A DNA stretch of 64,000 nucleotides from Gammaproteobacteria bacterium (GTDB taxonomy: Bacteria; Pseudomonadota; Gammaproteobacteria; Arenicellales; UBA868). Below, one piece after another: positions 9,032-17,703 of this stretch. The stretch spans positions 1-64,000 of the forward strand of contig JAAZZE010000003.1 of NCBI GenBank assembly GCA_014239255.1, in the 5' to 3' direction. Numbering within the stretch: the first letter of the stretch is position 1; every line of letters begins with the position of its first letter. The position numbers were made by a program, and so were the translations under genes. The notes under the pieces were generated by a model. That model saw only the letters and a program-made list of their open reading frames with translations, was not told the origin of the DNA and made no database searches.

Positions 9032-9751
9032 ATGGACCTTGACGTTGACATCGGAAGCTTTTTAAAAGGTCTCACAAAAAGAGGTCAATCTGGGGATGGG
9101 GCTGGAGCTGGAGCTGGGGCTCAATCGAGCCCATACCTTAAGCAATTGGTTGCCGGCATCCTCATTGCGTTACTGATTGGAACTTATCTTTATTTCTTTT
9201 ATCTTCCCGAGCAAAAACGCATCAACGAAATGCAAGCAATGATCGACAGCACTGACCAGATTAGAGCTGAAATTTTGCTTCTTGATCAAGAGATTTTACA
9301 AAACCAGGCTAAACTTAGTGAAGGTAATGCCCGGTTCGACGAGTTAAACCGACTATTTCATAATAAGCAGGAACTTGAAGATCTTTACCGAAATATCAGT
9401 CTGTTAGCGTTAACCTACGAACTGCTGGTCGCCAAACTCGAGAAAGGCGGCGAGGTGCCGGTTTTCTCCGATAAACCTCCTATCAGTCAAGGCGAAGGTT
9501 TACCCTCGAAAAAAGAGGTCGCCTTTTACAAAATCAGTGTTCAGTTTGAATTTGTTGGAGACTACCTTGGTTACACTAATTTTCGTCGTGATCTTGCCCA
9601 GCAGAAAAAGATTATTAACATTGAACGCGAGAAAATCACTGTTCGAACTGGGGAAGATGAAGGCGACGGCGGCATAGTAGATATTGCGACTACGCTTTCG
9701 ACCTACCGTTTCCCCGCCTCTGATGCTGACCGCTTCATTACCGACGGGTAG
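9032..9751 (+). CDS. pilO: Type IV pilus assembly protein PilO
   Basis: The ATG at 9032 lies just after the pilMN stop; the track start at 8981 lies inside pilMN and is less likely. The protein has a short cytoplasmic tail with a Gly-Ala run (GAGAGAGA), one membrane helix (LVAGILIALLIGTYLYFFYL, about residues 38-57 of this start), a coiled-coil segment rich in Glu, Gln and Leu, and a periplasmic ferredoxin-like domain (YKISVQFEFVGDYLGYTNF). PilO pairs with PilN in the inner membrane and contacts PilP. Its place between pilN and pilP sequences is standard. Confidence 0.93.
   Translation: MDLDVDIGSFLKGLTKRGQSGDGAGAGAGAQSSPYLKQLVAGILIALLIGTYLYFFYLPEQKRINEMQAMIDSTDQIRAEILLLDQEILQNQAKLSEGNARFDELNRLFHNKQELEDLYRNISLLALTYELLVAKLEKGGEVPVFSDKPPISQGEGLPSKKEVAFYKISVQFEFVGDYLGYTNFRRDLAQQKKIINIEREKITVRTGEDEGDGGIVDIATTLSTYRFPASDADRFITDG
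9098..9121 (+). repeat. Hexanucleotide tandem repeat inside pilO
   Basis: Four tandem copies of GGNGCT (GGGGCT, GGAGCT, GGAGCT, GGGGCT) encode the Gly-Ala run GAGAGAGA in the cytoplasmic tail of PilO. Changes in copy number would stay in frame. Confidence 0.9.
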
Positions 9752-9757
9752 CTCAAG

Positions 9758-10186
9758 ATGAATAGGTGTTCAACCTATATCGGAGCTTGCGCTGTGGTCG
9801 TTTTTTCGAGTCACGCCTTTGCCGGAAACCCATTTAACACCCTTAAAACGCCGCAACAACCGGCCGAAATTGTGGAGCCCGTTAAGGAGCCTGATCTGGA
9901 AAAACCTCCGCTCCAGCGCTGGCCTGTGCACAATTACATTCTCATGGGCATATTGACAACACAAGCGAGCAGCCCCAAGACTAAGCGGGTTGCTATTATT
10001 CGAACTCCGGCCCCTCATTCGCGAACCTATATTTTGCACTTTGGGGACCTTTTGGGCGACCAAGACGGGTACATCAAAGCGTTTGATAGCTCAGGGTTTA
10101 CAGTTGTACAGCGTGGTGAGGACGATGCTCCCGAGGAAGTCCGGCTAAAGGTGCGTAATAGAGGGGCGGAGAAGACCAATGACTAG
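9758..10186 (+). CDS. pilP: Type IV pilus assembly protein PilP
   Basis: This 142-residue periplasmic protein starts 6 bases after pilO and overlaps pilQ by 8 bases. It has an N-terminal signal (GACAVVVFSSHAFA), a proline-rich linker, and a compact beta domain with the PilP pattern (YILMGILTTQ, RTYILHFGDLLGDQDGYIKAF). PilP bridges the PilN/PilO inner-membrane pair to the N-domains of the PilQ secretin. Many PilP proteins are lipoproteins; here the cleavage region looks like a signal peptidase I site (SHAFA then GNPF), so lipidation is not supported. Confidence 0.9.
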   Translation: MNRCSTYIGACAVVVFSSHAFAGNPFNTLKTPQQPAEIVEPVKEPDLEKPPLQRWPVHNYILMGILTTQASSPKTKRVAIIRTPAPHSRTYILHFGDLLGDQDGYIKAFDSSGFTVVQRGEDDAPEEVRLKVRNRGAEKTND

Positions 10187-12032
10187 GCTTCTGGCAGTTT
10201 TGTTGTCCTCCTTTTTCCTGGCCTCGTGCGCGGTACTCGAAAATCAGGGCATTGTCCTTGAGGATTTCGCTGATCCAGTTACCGATAGTGCTGAGCCTGC
10301 AGTCGTAGATCAGGAGATTGTCCAAGATCTTAATGCTGAGCCTGCAGTCGTAGATCAGGAGATTGTCCAAGATCTTAATGCTGAGCCTGCAGTCGTAGAT
10401 CAGGAGATTGTCCAAGATCTTAATGCTGAGCCTGCCTCAACACCCGTGCAGGTTGACCCAGACCCTACGCCTGTCGAAGAAGTCGCTCTTAATCCAACGC
10501 AGTCTGGTGAAGATGGATTAGGAAATGCGAAGGACGGTAAATGGCCGTTGCTCCAGACTGGTGAAGACGGCTCGTTGATCGAACCAAAACAGTTTGCTAC
10601 TGACAGCCTGGCCAAAGTTGAACGAACCGTTGCTGCCGGACCTGATCTTGAAGACACTTTTGAATCGGGGCTCACCCCACAAAAACGTGAACTTGTCAGC
10701 AGGCAAGAGCCCAAGAACTATATGGATCTCAATGAACAACGAGAGGATTTGTTTCCGATAACGATTAATTTGGATAACGTCGATATACGCGATGCAATGA
10801 CGATGTTATCTGAGGTCATCGGAAAAAATATCCTCGTTGGAGACGAAGTGAGCGGTACGATCTCGGTCCGACTGATTAATGTGCCGTGGAATAAGGCCTT
10901 GGACGCTATCCTCCAGATCCGCACGCTCGCTAAGCATGTTAATGAAGAAGGCACCATCATCCGCATTCACGAGCAAGAAGCGCTTATCGCCCAGGAGGCG
11001 TTCGAACGTCAGCGAAGGTCTGATTTAATTGCCGCTCTAGAGGCAGAAGAAGCGATCGGACCGCTTTTTACCGAGATCTTCCGGCTTTTTTACACCGAAC
11101 CAACCGTGGTTAAAAAAGAACTTCAGGAGGTTCTGGGGATCGGAGAGGACGGCGGCGGCGTCAATGCCTACGGTGTACAAATTGCGATTGACACGCGGAT
11201 CAAGGCCTTGATTATTAAGGGCAACCGTCAGGATCTGGATTCAATTTCCCAACTGATCTCCAAGATTGATGTTCGAACACAACAAGTTCTTATCGAAGCG
11301 TTCATTGTTGAAGCAACCGATGACTTCAGTAAAGAATTTGGCGCACGCTTTGGCGTCTCAGACGTTGGTGTTATCGGCAACCCCAACAGCACCACCAAGA
11401 TCACTAAGGTAACCACTGGAGGCGTTGCGGGATCTCAACCGGATACGCCTGGGGATATCAAACTCGGTGACTTGTCTGGGCTCGCAACTAATTTTGCTGT
11501 TACCGGTGGCGCCGGTGTCGGATTAATGGTTCAAAGTGCAAGCACACTATTAAAAGCAGAGCTCTCTGCTATGGAAAAGCAGGGTTTTTCTAAAATTGTC
11601 TCCAACCCGCGTGTATTTACTCTCGATAACCAGGAAGCGGTTATTATTCAAGGCGATGAAATTCCTTATCAGAGCGCGTCGGAAAGTGGCGGCACGGAAG
11701 TTCAGTTTAAAAATGCCGGCATTAAACTTATTGTGACTCCAAGCATCGTTGGCGATGGAAATATCATTCTTACGGTCTCGGTAGAGAAAAAATCAGCAAA
11801 CACCTCTACCCGGAATCCACCGATCACCTCGCGCTCGATAACGACCAAATTGTTAATTAAGGACAATACTGTTGTTGTTATCGGCGGAGTATTTACCCAG
11901 GAGACGTCCGACGGTGAGGATAAGGTTCCATTTTTAGGTGACCTTCCAGTTGTCAAGCATTTGTTCCGCTTCAAATCTGACAAAGATGTGCGAAAAGAAT
12001 TACTGGTCTTTCTGGCCCCTCGGATCATCTAG
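10179..12032 (+). CDS. pilQ: Type IV pilus secretin PilQ, probable lipoprotein
   Basis: This 617-residue protein forms the outer-membrane gate for the pilus. The N-terminus MTRLLAVLLSSFFLASCAVL carries a lipobox (LASC, Cys17), with Ala at +2. Residues 38-82 are three identical 15-residue units (AEPAVVDQEIVQDLN) plus a partial fourth, followed by an acidic linker. A secretin/TonB short N-domain lies near residue 194 (ITINLDNVDIRDAMTML), then an N1 domain (IFRLFYTEPTVVKKELQEVL), and the secretin barrel from about residue 370 (VLIEAFIVEATDDFSKEFG) to the C-terminus. I see no AMIN domain, which many PilQ proteins carry for peptidoglycan binding. Secretin identity is certain; lipidation is inferred. 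Confidence 0.94.
   Translation: MTRLLAVLLSSFFLASCAVLENQGIVLEDFADPVTDSAEPAVVDQEIVQDLNAEPAVVDQEIVQDLNAEPAVVDQEIVQDLNAEPASTPVQVDPDPTPVEEVALNPTQSGEDGLGNAKDGKWPLLQTGEDGSLIEPKQFATDSLAKVERTVAAGPDLEDTFESGLTPQKRELVSRQEPKNYMDLNEQREDLFPITINLDNVDIRDAMTMLSEVIGKNILVGDEVSGTISVRLINVPWNKALDAILQIRTLAKHVNEEGTIIRIHEQEALIAQEAFERQRRSDLIAALEAEEAIGPLFTEIFRLFYTEPTVVKKELQEVLGIGEDGGGVNAYGVQIAIDTRIKALIIKGNRQDLDSISQLISKIDVRTQQVLIEAFIVEATDDFSKEFGARFGVSDVGVIGNPNSTTKITKVTTGGVAGSQPDTPGDIKLGDLSGLATNFAVTGGAGVGLMVQSASTLLKAELSAMEKQGFSKIVSNPRVFTLDNQEAVIIQGDEIPYQSASESGGTEVQFKNAGIKLIVTPSIVGDGNIILTVSVEKKSANTSTRNPPITSRSITTKLLIKDNTVVVIGGVFTQETSDGEDKVPFLGDLPVVKHLFRFKSDKDVRKELLVFLAPRII
10290..10435 (+). repeat. Perfect 45-bp tandem repeat in pilQ (3 copies plus partial)
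   Basis: Three identical 45-base units begin at 10290, 10335 and 10380, each starting GCTGAGCCTGCAGTCG. A partial fourth, GCTGAGCCTGC, begins at 10425. Each unit encodes AEPAVVDQEIVQDLN. Identity at synonymous positions as well points to recent expansion or gene conversion. Copy changes would keep the frame and alter the length of the linker behind the lipidated N-terminus. Confidence 0.97.
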
Positions 12033-12065
12033 TCCGCCGCCCATTTTTCAACACGGTTCTATCCA

Positions 12066-13844
12066 ATGGCAGCAAGAGCTGATTTTCAAATCAAAAAAGA
12101 CGCCGCGACTCACCTCGCGTCGTTTTTAGTTACCAACGGCTTGATCTCAGACGTTCAACTGGATCAGGCCATTACCGCAAGCAGCGAAAGCGACAGGGGT
12201 CTGATTGAAACGATTCTTGAATTCGGCTTTACCAGTGAAGAATCCGTTGCAGAGGGTATTGGCGGGATGTATGGACTCGAAGTGGCGCGACTTCAGCGAA
12301 TGGAAGACGTACAAGGCGATGCACTTAAGCTTTTACCGATGTCTTTTATTGAGCAGAACCGAATTGTGCCGTTCGAAGAGTCGGCAGGCACTCTTAAAGT
12401 GGCCATATCGGAGCCTAACTCTCTTAATACGGTACCTGGCGTCCGAACGATCACCAATAAGAAGGTAATCCCTTACGTTATTACTTTCTCTGATATGGCA
12501 TCCGTTCTAGATCGCCTATTGCGCGGAGACACGGCTCACCCGTCGCCTGCACCCTCTTCATTAAAGACTATCGAGCGCAAGAAACCCAAGGCAGTCTCAG
12601 GCTCACTCGCCAGGCGCCTTGGTGAAAAAAAGGACAAGGATAAGGATCCGAAAGATGAGGCAGCGTTATCATCTGAAGTGGTTACATTGGTTGACCAAGT
12701 TATTAGTGATGCGATCGCCGCTGGTGTAAGTGACATACACATAGAGCCTTATAAGACGTCCTCCCGAATCCGCTTCCGAAAAGACGGGGTACTGCAGGAC
12801 CAGCAGCGGTTTTCTGAGTCGCTTGGCGCCCACTACGCTGCGGTCACCACCAGAATTAAGATCATGTCGAGCCTGGACATCGCTGAGAGGCGACTGCCTC
12901 AGGACGGGGCTTTTTCAGCGCGTAATGGGGTGAAGGAAATTGACCTGCGTGTATCTATTTTGCCTACAGCATTTGGTGAGCGGGTGGTCATGCGACTTCT
13001 AGACGGATCATCGGCAAATCTATCTCTGGAGAAGATGGGCTTGTCCGAGGCAGACGAAAAGGCCCTGAAAATTGCTGTCGATTCTCCCCAGGGGCTTGTT
13101 TTAGTGACTGGCCCAACGGGTAGCGGAAAGTCAACTACGTTGTACAGCGTACTTGGAAGACTCAATCAGGTTGGGGTTAATATCCTGACAGCTGAAGACC
13201 CTGTTGAATACAACATGGAGGGCGTGGGCCAGGTGCAGGTGAAAGACGAAATTGGCCTAACTTTTTCTTCGGCGCTAAGGTCGTTCCTGCGCCAGGATCC
13301 AGAAGTCATAATGGTCGGCGAGATTCGGGATCAGGACACCGCAAATATCGCAATTAAGGCCGCACTAACCGGCCATATGGTACTGAGTACGCTCCATACG
13401 AATGATTCTGTCAGCACAATTACCCGACTGCTGAACATGGACATTCCTCCCTATTTGATTTCTTCCTCGCTCGCGGCAATTGTTGCGCAAAGGCTTGCTC
13501 GTAAGATATGTGATAACTGTCGCCAGATCGACGAAGATGTCTCTACAGATCAGTACCTGACCATGGGCTTTACAGTTGAGGAGGCCTCTCGCAGCAAGTT
13601 ATATAAAGGTGTTGGGTGTGACCAATGCAGCGACACTGGTTGTAGCGGTCGCCGTGGTATTTATGAGGTTTTGCGTATAACCGATGGCCTACGCGAAGGC
13701 ATTCTCCAGGGAATGACGACACTCGAGTTGTTGAAGACAGCCACCGAAGCGGACGGTTTCATGACAATGCAAAACATGGGTCGCTCACTGATGCTGCAAG
13801 GAGATATTTCCGCCCAAGAGTACCGACGTGTACTCTTAATGTAA
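12066..13844 (+). CDS. pilB: Type IV pilus extension ATPase PilB
   Basis: This 592-residue GspE/PilB-type motor has an N-terminal MshEN-like domain (LVTNGLISDVQLDQAI), a charged linker (EKKDKDKDPKDE), a PAS-like N2 domain (VSDIHIEPYKTSSRIRFR), Walker A GPTGSGKST near residue 350, an Asp box (LTAEDPVEY) and Walker B (DPEVIMVGEIRD). A tetra-Cys zinc site (ICDNC and CDQC) lies near residues 480-520. PilB hexamers turn PilC to add pilin subunits. The gene follows pilQ by 33 bases and precedes pilC by 20 bases, so the genes from pilMN to pilC look like one transcription unit. Confidence 0.95.
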   Translation: MAARADFQIKKDAATHLASFLVTNGLISDVQLDQAITASSESDRGLIETILEFGFTSEESVAEGIGGMYGLEVARLQRMEDVQGDALKLLPMSFIEQNRIVPFEESAGTLKVAISEPNSLNTVPGVRTITNKKVIPYVITFSDMASVLDRLLRGDTAHPSPAPSSLKTIERKKPKAVSGSLARRLGEKKDKDKDPKDEAALSSEVVTLVDQVISDAIAAGVSDIHIEPYKTSSRIRFRKDGVLQDQQRFSESLGAHYAAVTTRIKIMSSLDIAERRLPQDGAFSARNGVKEIDLRVSILPTAFGERVVMRLLDGSSANLSLEKMGLSEADEKALKIAVDSPQGLVLVTGPTGSGKSTTLYSVLGRLNQVGVNILTAEDPVEYNMEGVGQVQVKDEIGLTFSSALRSFLRQDPEVIMVGEIRDQDTANIAIKAALTGHMVLSTLHTNDSVSTITRLLNMDIPPYLISSSLAAIVAQRLARKICDNCRQIDEDVSTDQYLTMGFTVEEASRSKLYKGVGCDQCSDTGCSGRRGIYEVLRITDGLREGILQGMTTLELLKTATEADGFMTMQNMGRSLMLQGDISAQEYRRVLLM

Positions 13845-13864
13845 TCGGGGTTAAACCTAATCTT

Positions 13865-15106
13865 ATGGCAATTTTTGCGTGGAAAGGTCTCAAGGACGGT
13901 CAGTATGCCAGTGGCCGAATTGAAGGTATCAACCGAGACGAAGCCGCATTTAAGGTAAAAGAACAAAAAATTATCATTACCAGTCTGACTCGGCTATCGG
14001 GCGCTGAGCAAGTCGAAGAAAAAGCCCCAGATCCTGTTAAACCGGGACGACGGGTTGGCAAAAAAGTCCCGGTGAAAGAGCTCGTCTTATTCACCAAAAA
14101 GCTAGAAGCCATGATGCGGGCCGGTCTGCCTATTTTAGATACCATCATTTTGATCACGGCTCAAATTGAAAATAAAGTAATGAAGTCAGTGATCGAGCAG
14201 ATCAAGATCGATGTTGAATCGGGCACCCCGCTTTCTGACTCGTTTGCTAAACACCCCGCCGTGTTTGACGATATCTACGTTAATTTATTAAAGGCTGGTG
14301 AGTCCAGCGGAAAAATGGACACCTTTCTTGGAAAGCTGGTCGAAGGAATTGAAAAAAGTCAGAAAATTAGATCAAAAATCAAAAGCGCAATGGTGTACCC
14401 CACCATATTACTGGTTGTGGCAATCACGGTTATCGCCATAATGATGATCTATGTAGTTCCAGTCTTTCAGGATATGTTCTCAGGTTTTGCCGGCGGCCTG
14501 CCCGCTGTCACACAAGCCGTAATCAACATCAGTGAGTTCGTGCGCGATCCCTGGCGAGGCGGCCTTCTTCTGGGCGCCGTAGTCGGATCTATTATTATTC
14601 TTAACCAAACCATCAAACGAAGCTACAAGTTCCGCAAACGATTTCATAAGTTTGCCTTAAAGTTGCCGTTGTTTGGCTCGCTGATTCAAAAATCTGCCCT
14701 GTCGAAGCTGTCAATGGTTCAAGGAAATCTCAGTGCGGCCGGTGTTCCGGTGCTCGAATCATTGGATATTTGCGCCAGCGCCATGACCAACCTCATAATC
14801 AAAGAGGCGACCGTTGAGGTTAAACGTGGCGTCTTTTCCGGGGAGCCGTTATCTGAGCTTTACCAAAAAGAACCGAAAATCTTTCCCACCACCTTTCATG
14901 CGATGGTCTCGGTCGGCGAGAAAACCGGCAACATGGAAGAGATGTTTGGAACTATCTCAAACTACTATGAGGAAGAGATGGATGAAGTCGTTGACCGCTT
15001 AACAGCAATGCTGGAACCGGTCATGATTGTTTTTATGGGCGCGACCATCGGATTTATCCTGCTGGCGATGTATACCCCGATGTTCATGATGGGGGAGACG
15101 CTTTAG
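13865..15106 (+). CDS. pilC: Type IV pilus platform protein PilC
   Basis: This 413-residue GspF-family inner-membrane protein has two repeated GspF domains. The first contains LVLFTKKLEAMMRAGLPILD and LKAGESSGKMD; the second contains LSKLSMVQGNLSAAGVPVLE and VSVGEKTGNMEEMF. Three hydrophobic helices are visible (TILLVVAITVIAIMMIYVV, GGLLLGAVVGSIIIL, MIVFMGATIGFILLAM). PilC sits between the PilB/PilT motors and the growing pilin fibre. The prepilin peptidase gene pilD, often next, is not downstream; the pilin group follows on the other strand. Confidence 0.95.
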   Translation: MAIFAWKGLKDGQYASGRIEGINRDEAAFKVKEQKIIITSLTRLSGAEQVEEKAPDPVKPGRRVGKKVPVKELVLFTKKLEAMMRAGLPILDTIILITAQIENKVMKSVIEQIKIDVESGTPLSDSFAKHPAVFDDIYVNLLKAGESSGKMDTFLGKLVEGIEKSQKIRSKIKSAMVYPTILLVVAITVIAIMMIYVVPVFQDMFSGFAGGLPAVTQAVINISEFVRDPWRGGLLLGAVVGSIIILNQTIKRSYKFRKRFHKFALKLPLFGSLIQKSALSKLSMVQGNLSAAGVPVLESLDICASAMTNLIIKEATVEVKRGVFSGEPLSELYQKEPKIFPTTFHAMVSVGEKTGNMEEMFGTISNYYEEEMDEVVDRLTAMLEPVMIVFMGATIGFILLAMYTPMFMMGETL

Positions 15107-15419
15107 GTTAAAGACCCGCCGCAGTGGTTGGTGAAGCCGAATATGAGACGCTGATCGACTCCGCCTAGGGAACTAACTGATTTGATTAATTTGACCCTGC
15201 CAGGGATCGGTTGATGGTGCTGCTAAGCCTGAGGCTCGCGCCGACACACGAGCCCCTTATAAATTTATAAAGGTCTGGCAATCAGTTTTAGTCCCACTCG
15301 AAACACCTATGCGCTAGCAGGGCATACCATCAATTAATGAGCAACGATCGATAATTGATTAACGATTGTTACTAAAGCCAGAAACTGTTTCCCCTGACCA
15401 TCGCCGGACGCCTCGGAAC
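15107..15419. other. Convergent intergenic region after pilC, with AT-rich palindrome
   Basis: This 313-base gap lies between the end of pilC and the end of the leftward pilin genes. It contains a perfect 14-bp palindrome, TTATAAATTTATAA, at 15257-15270. An inverted pair ATCAATTA/TAATTGAT also flanks about 16 bases near 15331-15359. I see no GC-rich hairpin with a T-run, no ORF with family features and no tRNA. Confidence 0.5.
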
Positions 15420-15914
15420 TTATCCTGATATCTGATGCAGGTACTTGACTGAATAATACTGTTGTTTGACCCCCTCCGAATCATAATAGGCCATCCCCAC
15501 CGCAAAAACCGTATTGTGCCCAGCGATGAAGATGCAACCTTCGGCGCATGCTTTGCCGGGAGGAGCAGTGGTAGCCGGCGTGCCAGGAAAATATGGATTT
15601 TTCATCCCTAATCCCTCAAAGTGGTCCTCAAATGCCTGATTGGTTTTGTCATCCTTCGAATCCACTGGGCACGGTACTGTGGTGACCGTTCCGTTTTTGT
15701 CCAGCAAGCGCATAGGCGTTCCACCCATCGCCCGACACTTTAAAATTTCTGTGTCAATAAATTTCACAACTCTCTGGAAATTTTCAGTCGCAGCAGTACG
15801 TTTACTATTAGCGACATACCCGTTATACATGGGTATTCCAACCGCGGCCAGAACACCGATGATCGCGACGACAATCAACAATTCAAGCAAGGTAAAGCCT
15901 TTTGTGTTGTGCAT
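15420..15914 (-). CDS. Type IV pilin-like protein
   Basis: The ATG at 15914 gives a 6-residue leader (MHNTKG), then FTLLELLIVVAIIGVLAAVG, a complete class III prepilin signal with Glu at +5; the track start at 15938 adds eight residues. The head domain holds several Cys residues (LKCRAM, VPCPVD, KACAEGC), consistent with disulphides. The first 30 mature residues resemble those of the two other pilins at 16.6 and 17.9 kb (GIPMYNGY follows in each), so these are paralogues. It is separated from the next pilin by about 50 bases. It could be a minor pilin or an alternative major subunit. Confidence 0.85.
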   Translation of the reverse strand: MHNTKGFTLLELLIVVAIIGVLAAVGIPMYNGYVANSKRTAATENFQRVVKFIDTEILKCRAMGGTPMRLLDKNGTVTTVPCPVDSKDDKTNQAFEDHFEGLGMKNPYFPGTPATTAPPGKACAEGCIFIAGHNTVFAVGMAYYDSEGVKQQYYSVKYLHQISG

Positions 15915-15966
15915 ATTGGGCTTTGTGTAAGGTATCACGGCTTTAAAATTCCGGGCAGCTAGGTAA

Positions 15967-16362
15967 TTAATCGCAACCGGTTTTATTATTCTGGTTTATA
16001 CACAACGTATCTTTGCCATCAGCAATTGCAGAGGCGACAAAACTAGTAGAGTCGACAGCGACTATCTGAAAGGAATAATCACCGCTTTCGTCTAAAGTCG
16101 AATTACCTGAAAAAAGCTCGGTGTTGATCTTGCTGGTATGACTGCCTGTTCCAGTGCCGTAGTACACACCCTCTTCTCGAAGCCAATCTTTTTGCATGAG
16201 GTAGATTGCCCGCAGACCCGCCTCGGCTGCCTTTTGCTTACCGTCGGCGATATATCCCGTCACCATGGGCGTGCCGACCGCGGCCAGTATGCCTATGATG
16301 ACCACGACAATTAATAACTCCAGCAGCGTAAAGCCGCGAGTTGCGCGTGGGAGTTTCATCAT
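15967..16362 (-). CDS. pilE: PilE-like minor pilin
   Basis: This 131-residue prepilin has the leader MMKLPRATRG and then FTLLELLIVVVIIGILAAVG. The region YIADGKQKAAEAGLRAIYLMQKDWLREEGVYY and the C-terminal beta part (DESGDYSFQIVAVDSTSFVASAIADG) fit the short PilE-type minor pilins that accompany PilV, PilW, PilX and PilY1 in pseudomonads. Two Cys residues near the end (LCINQNNKTGC) could form the C-terminal disulphide loop. Here it lies apart from the minor pilin operon, inside the pilin group. The symbol is a family-level guess. Confidence 0.78.
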   Translation of the reverse strand: MMKLPRATRGFTLLELLIVVVIIGILAAVGTPMVTGYIADGKQKAAEAGLRAIYLMQKDWLREEGVYYGTGTGSHTSKINTELFSGNSTLDESGDYSFQIVAVDSTSFVASAIADGKDTLCINQNNKTGCD

Positions 16363-16567
16363 TTTCTCAAGCAGAAATTCTCACTCATTCCGACACAAAA
16401 TAACTTGCCAGGCGCGACGAGACAACCGGACTACAACCCAAATGGCCTAGGCTAGAAGATGAATTGAAAGCCGTCCTTAATAGCACCGCCCCTCACACTT
16501 AGCCTGGCAGTCCCCAGCCCTATCGAATGCATGAACGAAGCGTTGCGGTATCAAACGCTTCTATCCG

Positions 16568-17047
16568 CTACTCTTTAGTCAGTACGGTACTTAATTTGTT
16601 AGTTGCGACGCCATCTACGTCAGTTGTCAGCGTAATCGTGTCTGCAGTTGAAGTGAGGCCAACCACACCTTTCCCGCCAGCTCCTGCCACCACTCCTGCG
16701 TCAGCCGGTTTATACGGATTAGTCCACTTGTCATGACCGAAATGAGCGACAAGGGCGGTGACTATAGCGGAGGGCAGGTCGGTGCAGTCTTCCTTGGCAG
16801 TTGCGGTGGCGCTGGTTTTTACTGTGTACGTGGCGCTTGAGTCCGCGCATTTAGCTAAAGTTGCTCCAATCATATCCCGGGCACGGGCATGATTCTCTTT
16901 GGCCGCGGCAATTTTGGTCGAGGTGATATAGCCGTTGTACATGGGGATTCCAACCGCTGCCAGCACGCCGATAATCGCGACAACAATCAGCAGCTCGATA
17001 AGGGTAAAGCCTTTATTTTTTTTGGTAGGGTTCATGCGCATCATCAT
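16568..17047 (-). CDS. pilA: Type IV pilin, candidate major subunit
   Basis: I start this at the ATG at 17047 (MMMRMNPTKKNKG), because GAGGA lies 5 bases upstream; the track start at 17110 adds an unlikely 21-residue extension. The mature protein starts FTLIELLIVVAIIGVLAAVG. The head is rich in Thr, Ala and Gly (TVKTSATATAKEDC), with two Cys residues. It is a close paralogue of the pilin at 17869 (YITSTKIAAAKENHARARDMI against YITAAKINAAKENHIRARDMI). A candidate sigma-54 promoter lies upstream at 17308-17322. Major-subunit status is inferred from the good ribosome site and promoter. Confidence 0.8.
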   Translation of the reverse strand: MMMRMNPTKKNKGFTLIELLIVVAIIGVLAAVGIPMYNGYITSTKIAAAKENHARARDMIGATLAKCADSSATYTVKTSATATAKEDCTDLPSAIVTALVAHFGHDKWTNPYKPADAGVVAGAGGKGVVGLTSTADTITLTTDVDGVATNKLSTVLTKE

Positions 17048-17307
17048 TTCAGTCCTCATCGTATGTGTATCTATATGCGGGCTCTTGGTCCAATAGTGAA
17101 ATGGTAGCATAAACCCGCTTGGGGCTCATACATCTTGAATTTCACGGGTTTTAGATAAATACCGGGTTCAGGTGAAAAATACCCGTTTACAGCGCATGCT
17201 GATTAAATTCAATAAGTTGTGCTCGTAAAAAGCAAGTTCGCGCAATACTGGTCTAAAAATACCCCTTAACTTTCATCCCTACCCATGATCGGCCACTCCC
17301 GACTGAT

Positions 17308-17322
17308 GCAATGTGGATGCCA
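17308..17322 (-). promoter_or_regulatory. Candidate sigma-54 (-24/-12) promoter for the pilin gene
   Basis: Read on the minus strand the site is TGGCAT-CCACA-TTGC, followed by A. It matches the TGGCAC-N5-TTGCA consensus except for one C to T, with correct GG to GC spacing. Pilin genes in pseudomonads use sigma-54 with PilR. The start codon at 17047 is about 260 bases downstream, so the leader would be long. No PilR site was identified. Confidence 0.5.
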
Positions 17323-17469
17323 GGACTGGGGGATCGGTTTGTGCAATGGATCGACATATGGCAGCGGAAGGTAGTTAGCACACCGATCAACTATTGGCCT
17401 GGCGATCTCGGACCCTGCTCATAGACAATCGTCGGTCTTGATGGGCCGATCCTAGTTTTTAGCCACTGA

Positions 17470-17703
17470 TCATTCTTTGCTCTTGTACCAGTAATAGATA
17501 GTAATGCCTCTAAAAACTATGCCCAACGCAACCAGTGAGACAATCAGATAAATTAGATTAACAGTACTTTTATAAATATTTTCCGATAAATGAAAGGTCA
17601 TTATTGAGATCGACAGACCAAAAGCTATACCAATTAACAATGTCGTAAGGTACGACAGGGCATTCAAAGAGAAATATGAGTAGTCGTCACATCGATTTTT
17701 CAT
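17470..17703 (-). CDS. Small membrane protein of unknown function
   Basis: This 77-residue ORF (ATG start, with GGGGG and AAGG just upstream) encodes two hydrophobic helices, about residues 16-36 (YLTTLLIGIAFGLSISIM) and 48-68 (LIYLIVSLVALGIVFRG). It ends with a short charged tail, YYWYKSKE. It lies between two pilin genes, and its base composition is more AT-rich than theirs. I do not recognise a family. It could be a pilus accessory or a recently acquired small gene; a chance ORF is also possible, although the two clean membrane segments argue for coding. Confidence 0.45.
   Translation of the reverse strand: MKNRCDDYSYFSLNALSYLTTLLIGIAFGLSISIMTFHLSENIYKSTVNLIYLIVSLVALGIVFRGITIYYWYKSKE

Noticed and set aside
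15257-15270. AT palindrome after pilC as a terminator
   Set aside because: The stem has no GC pairs and no T-run follows, so it would be a poor terminator.
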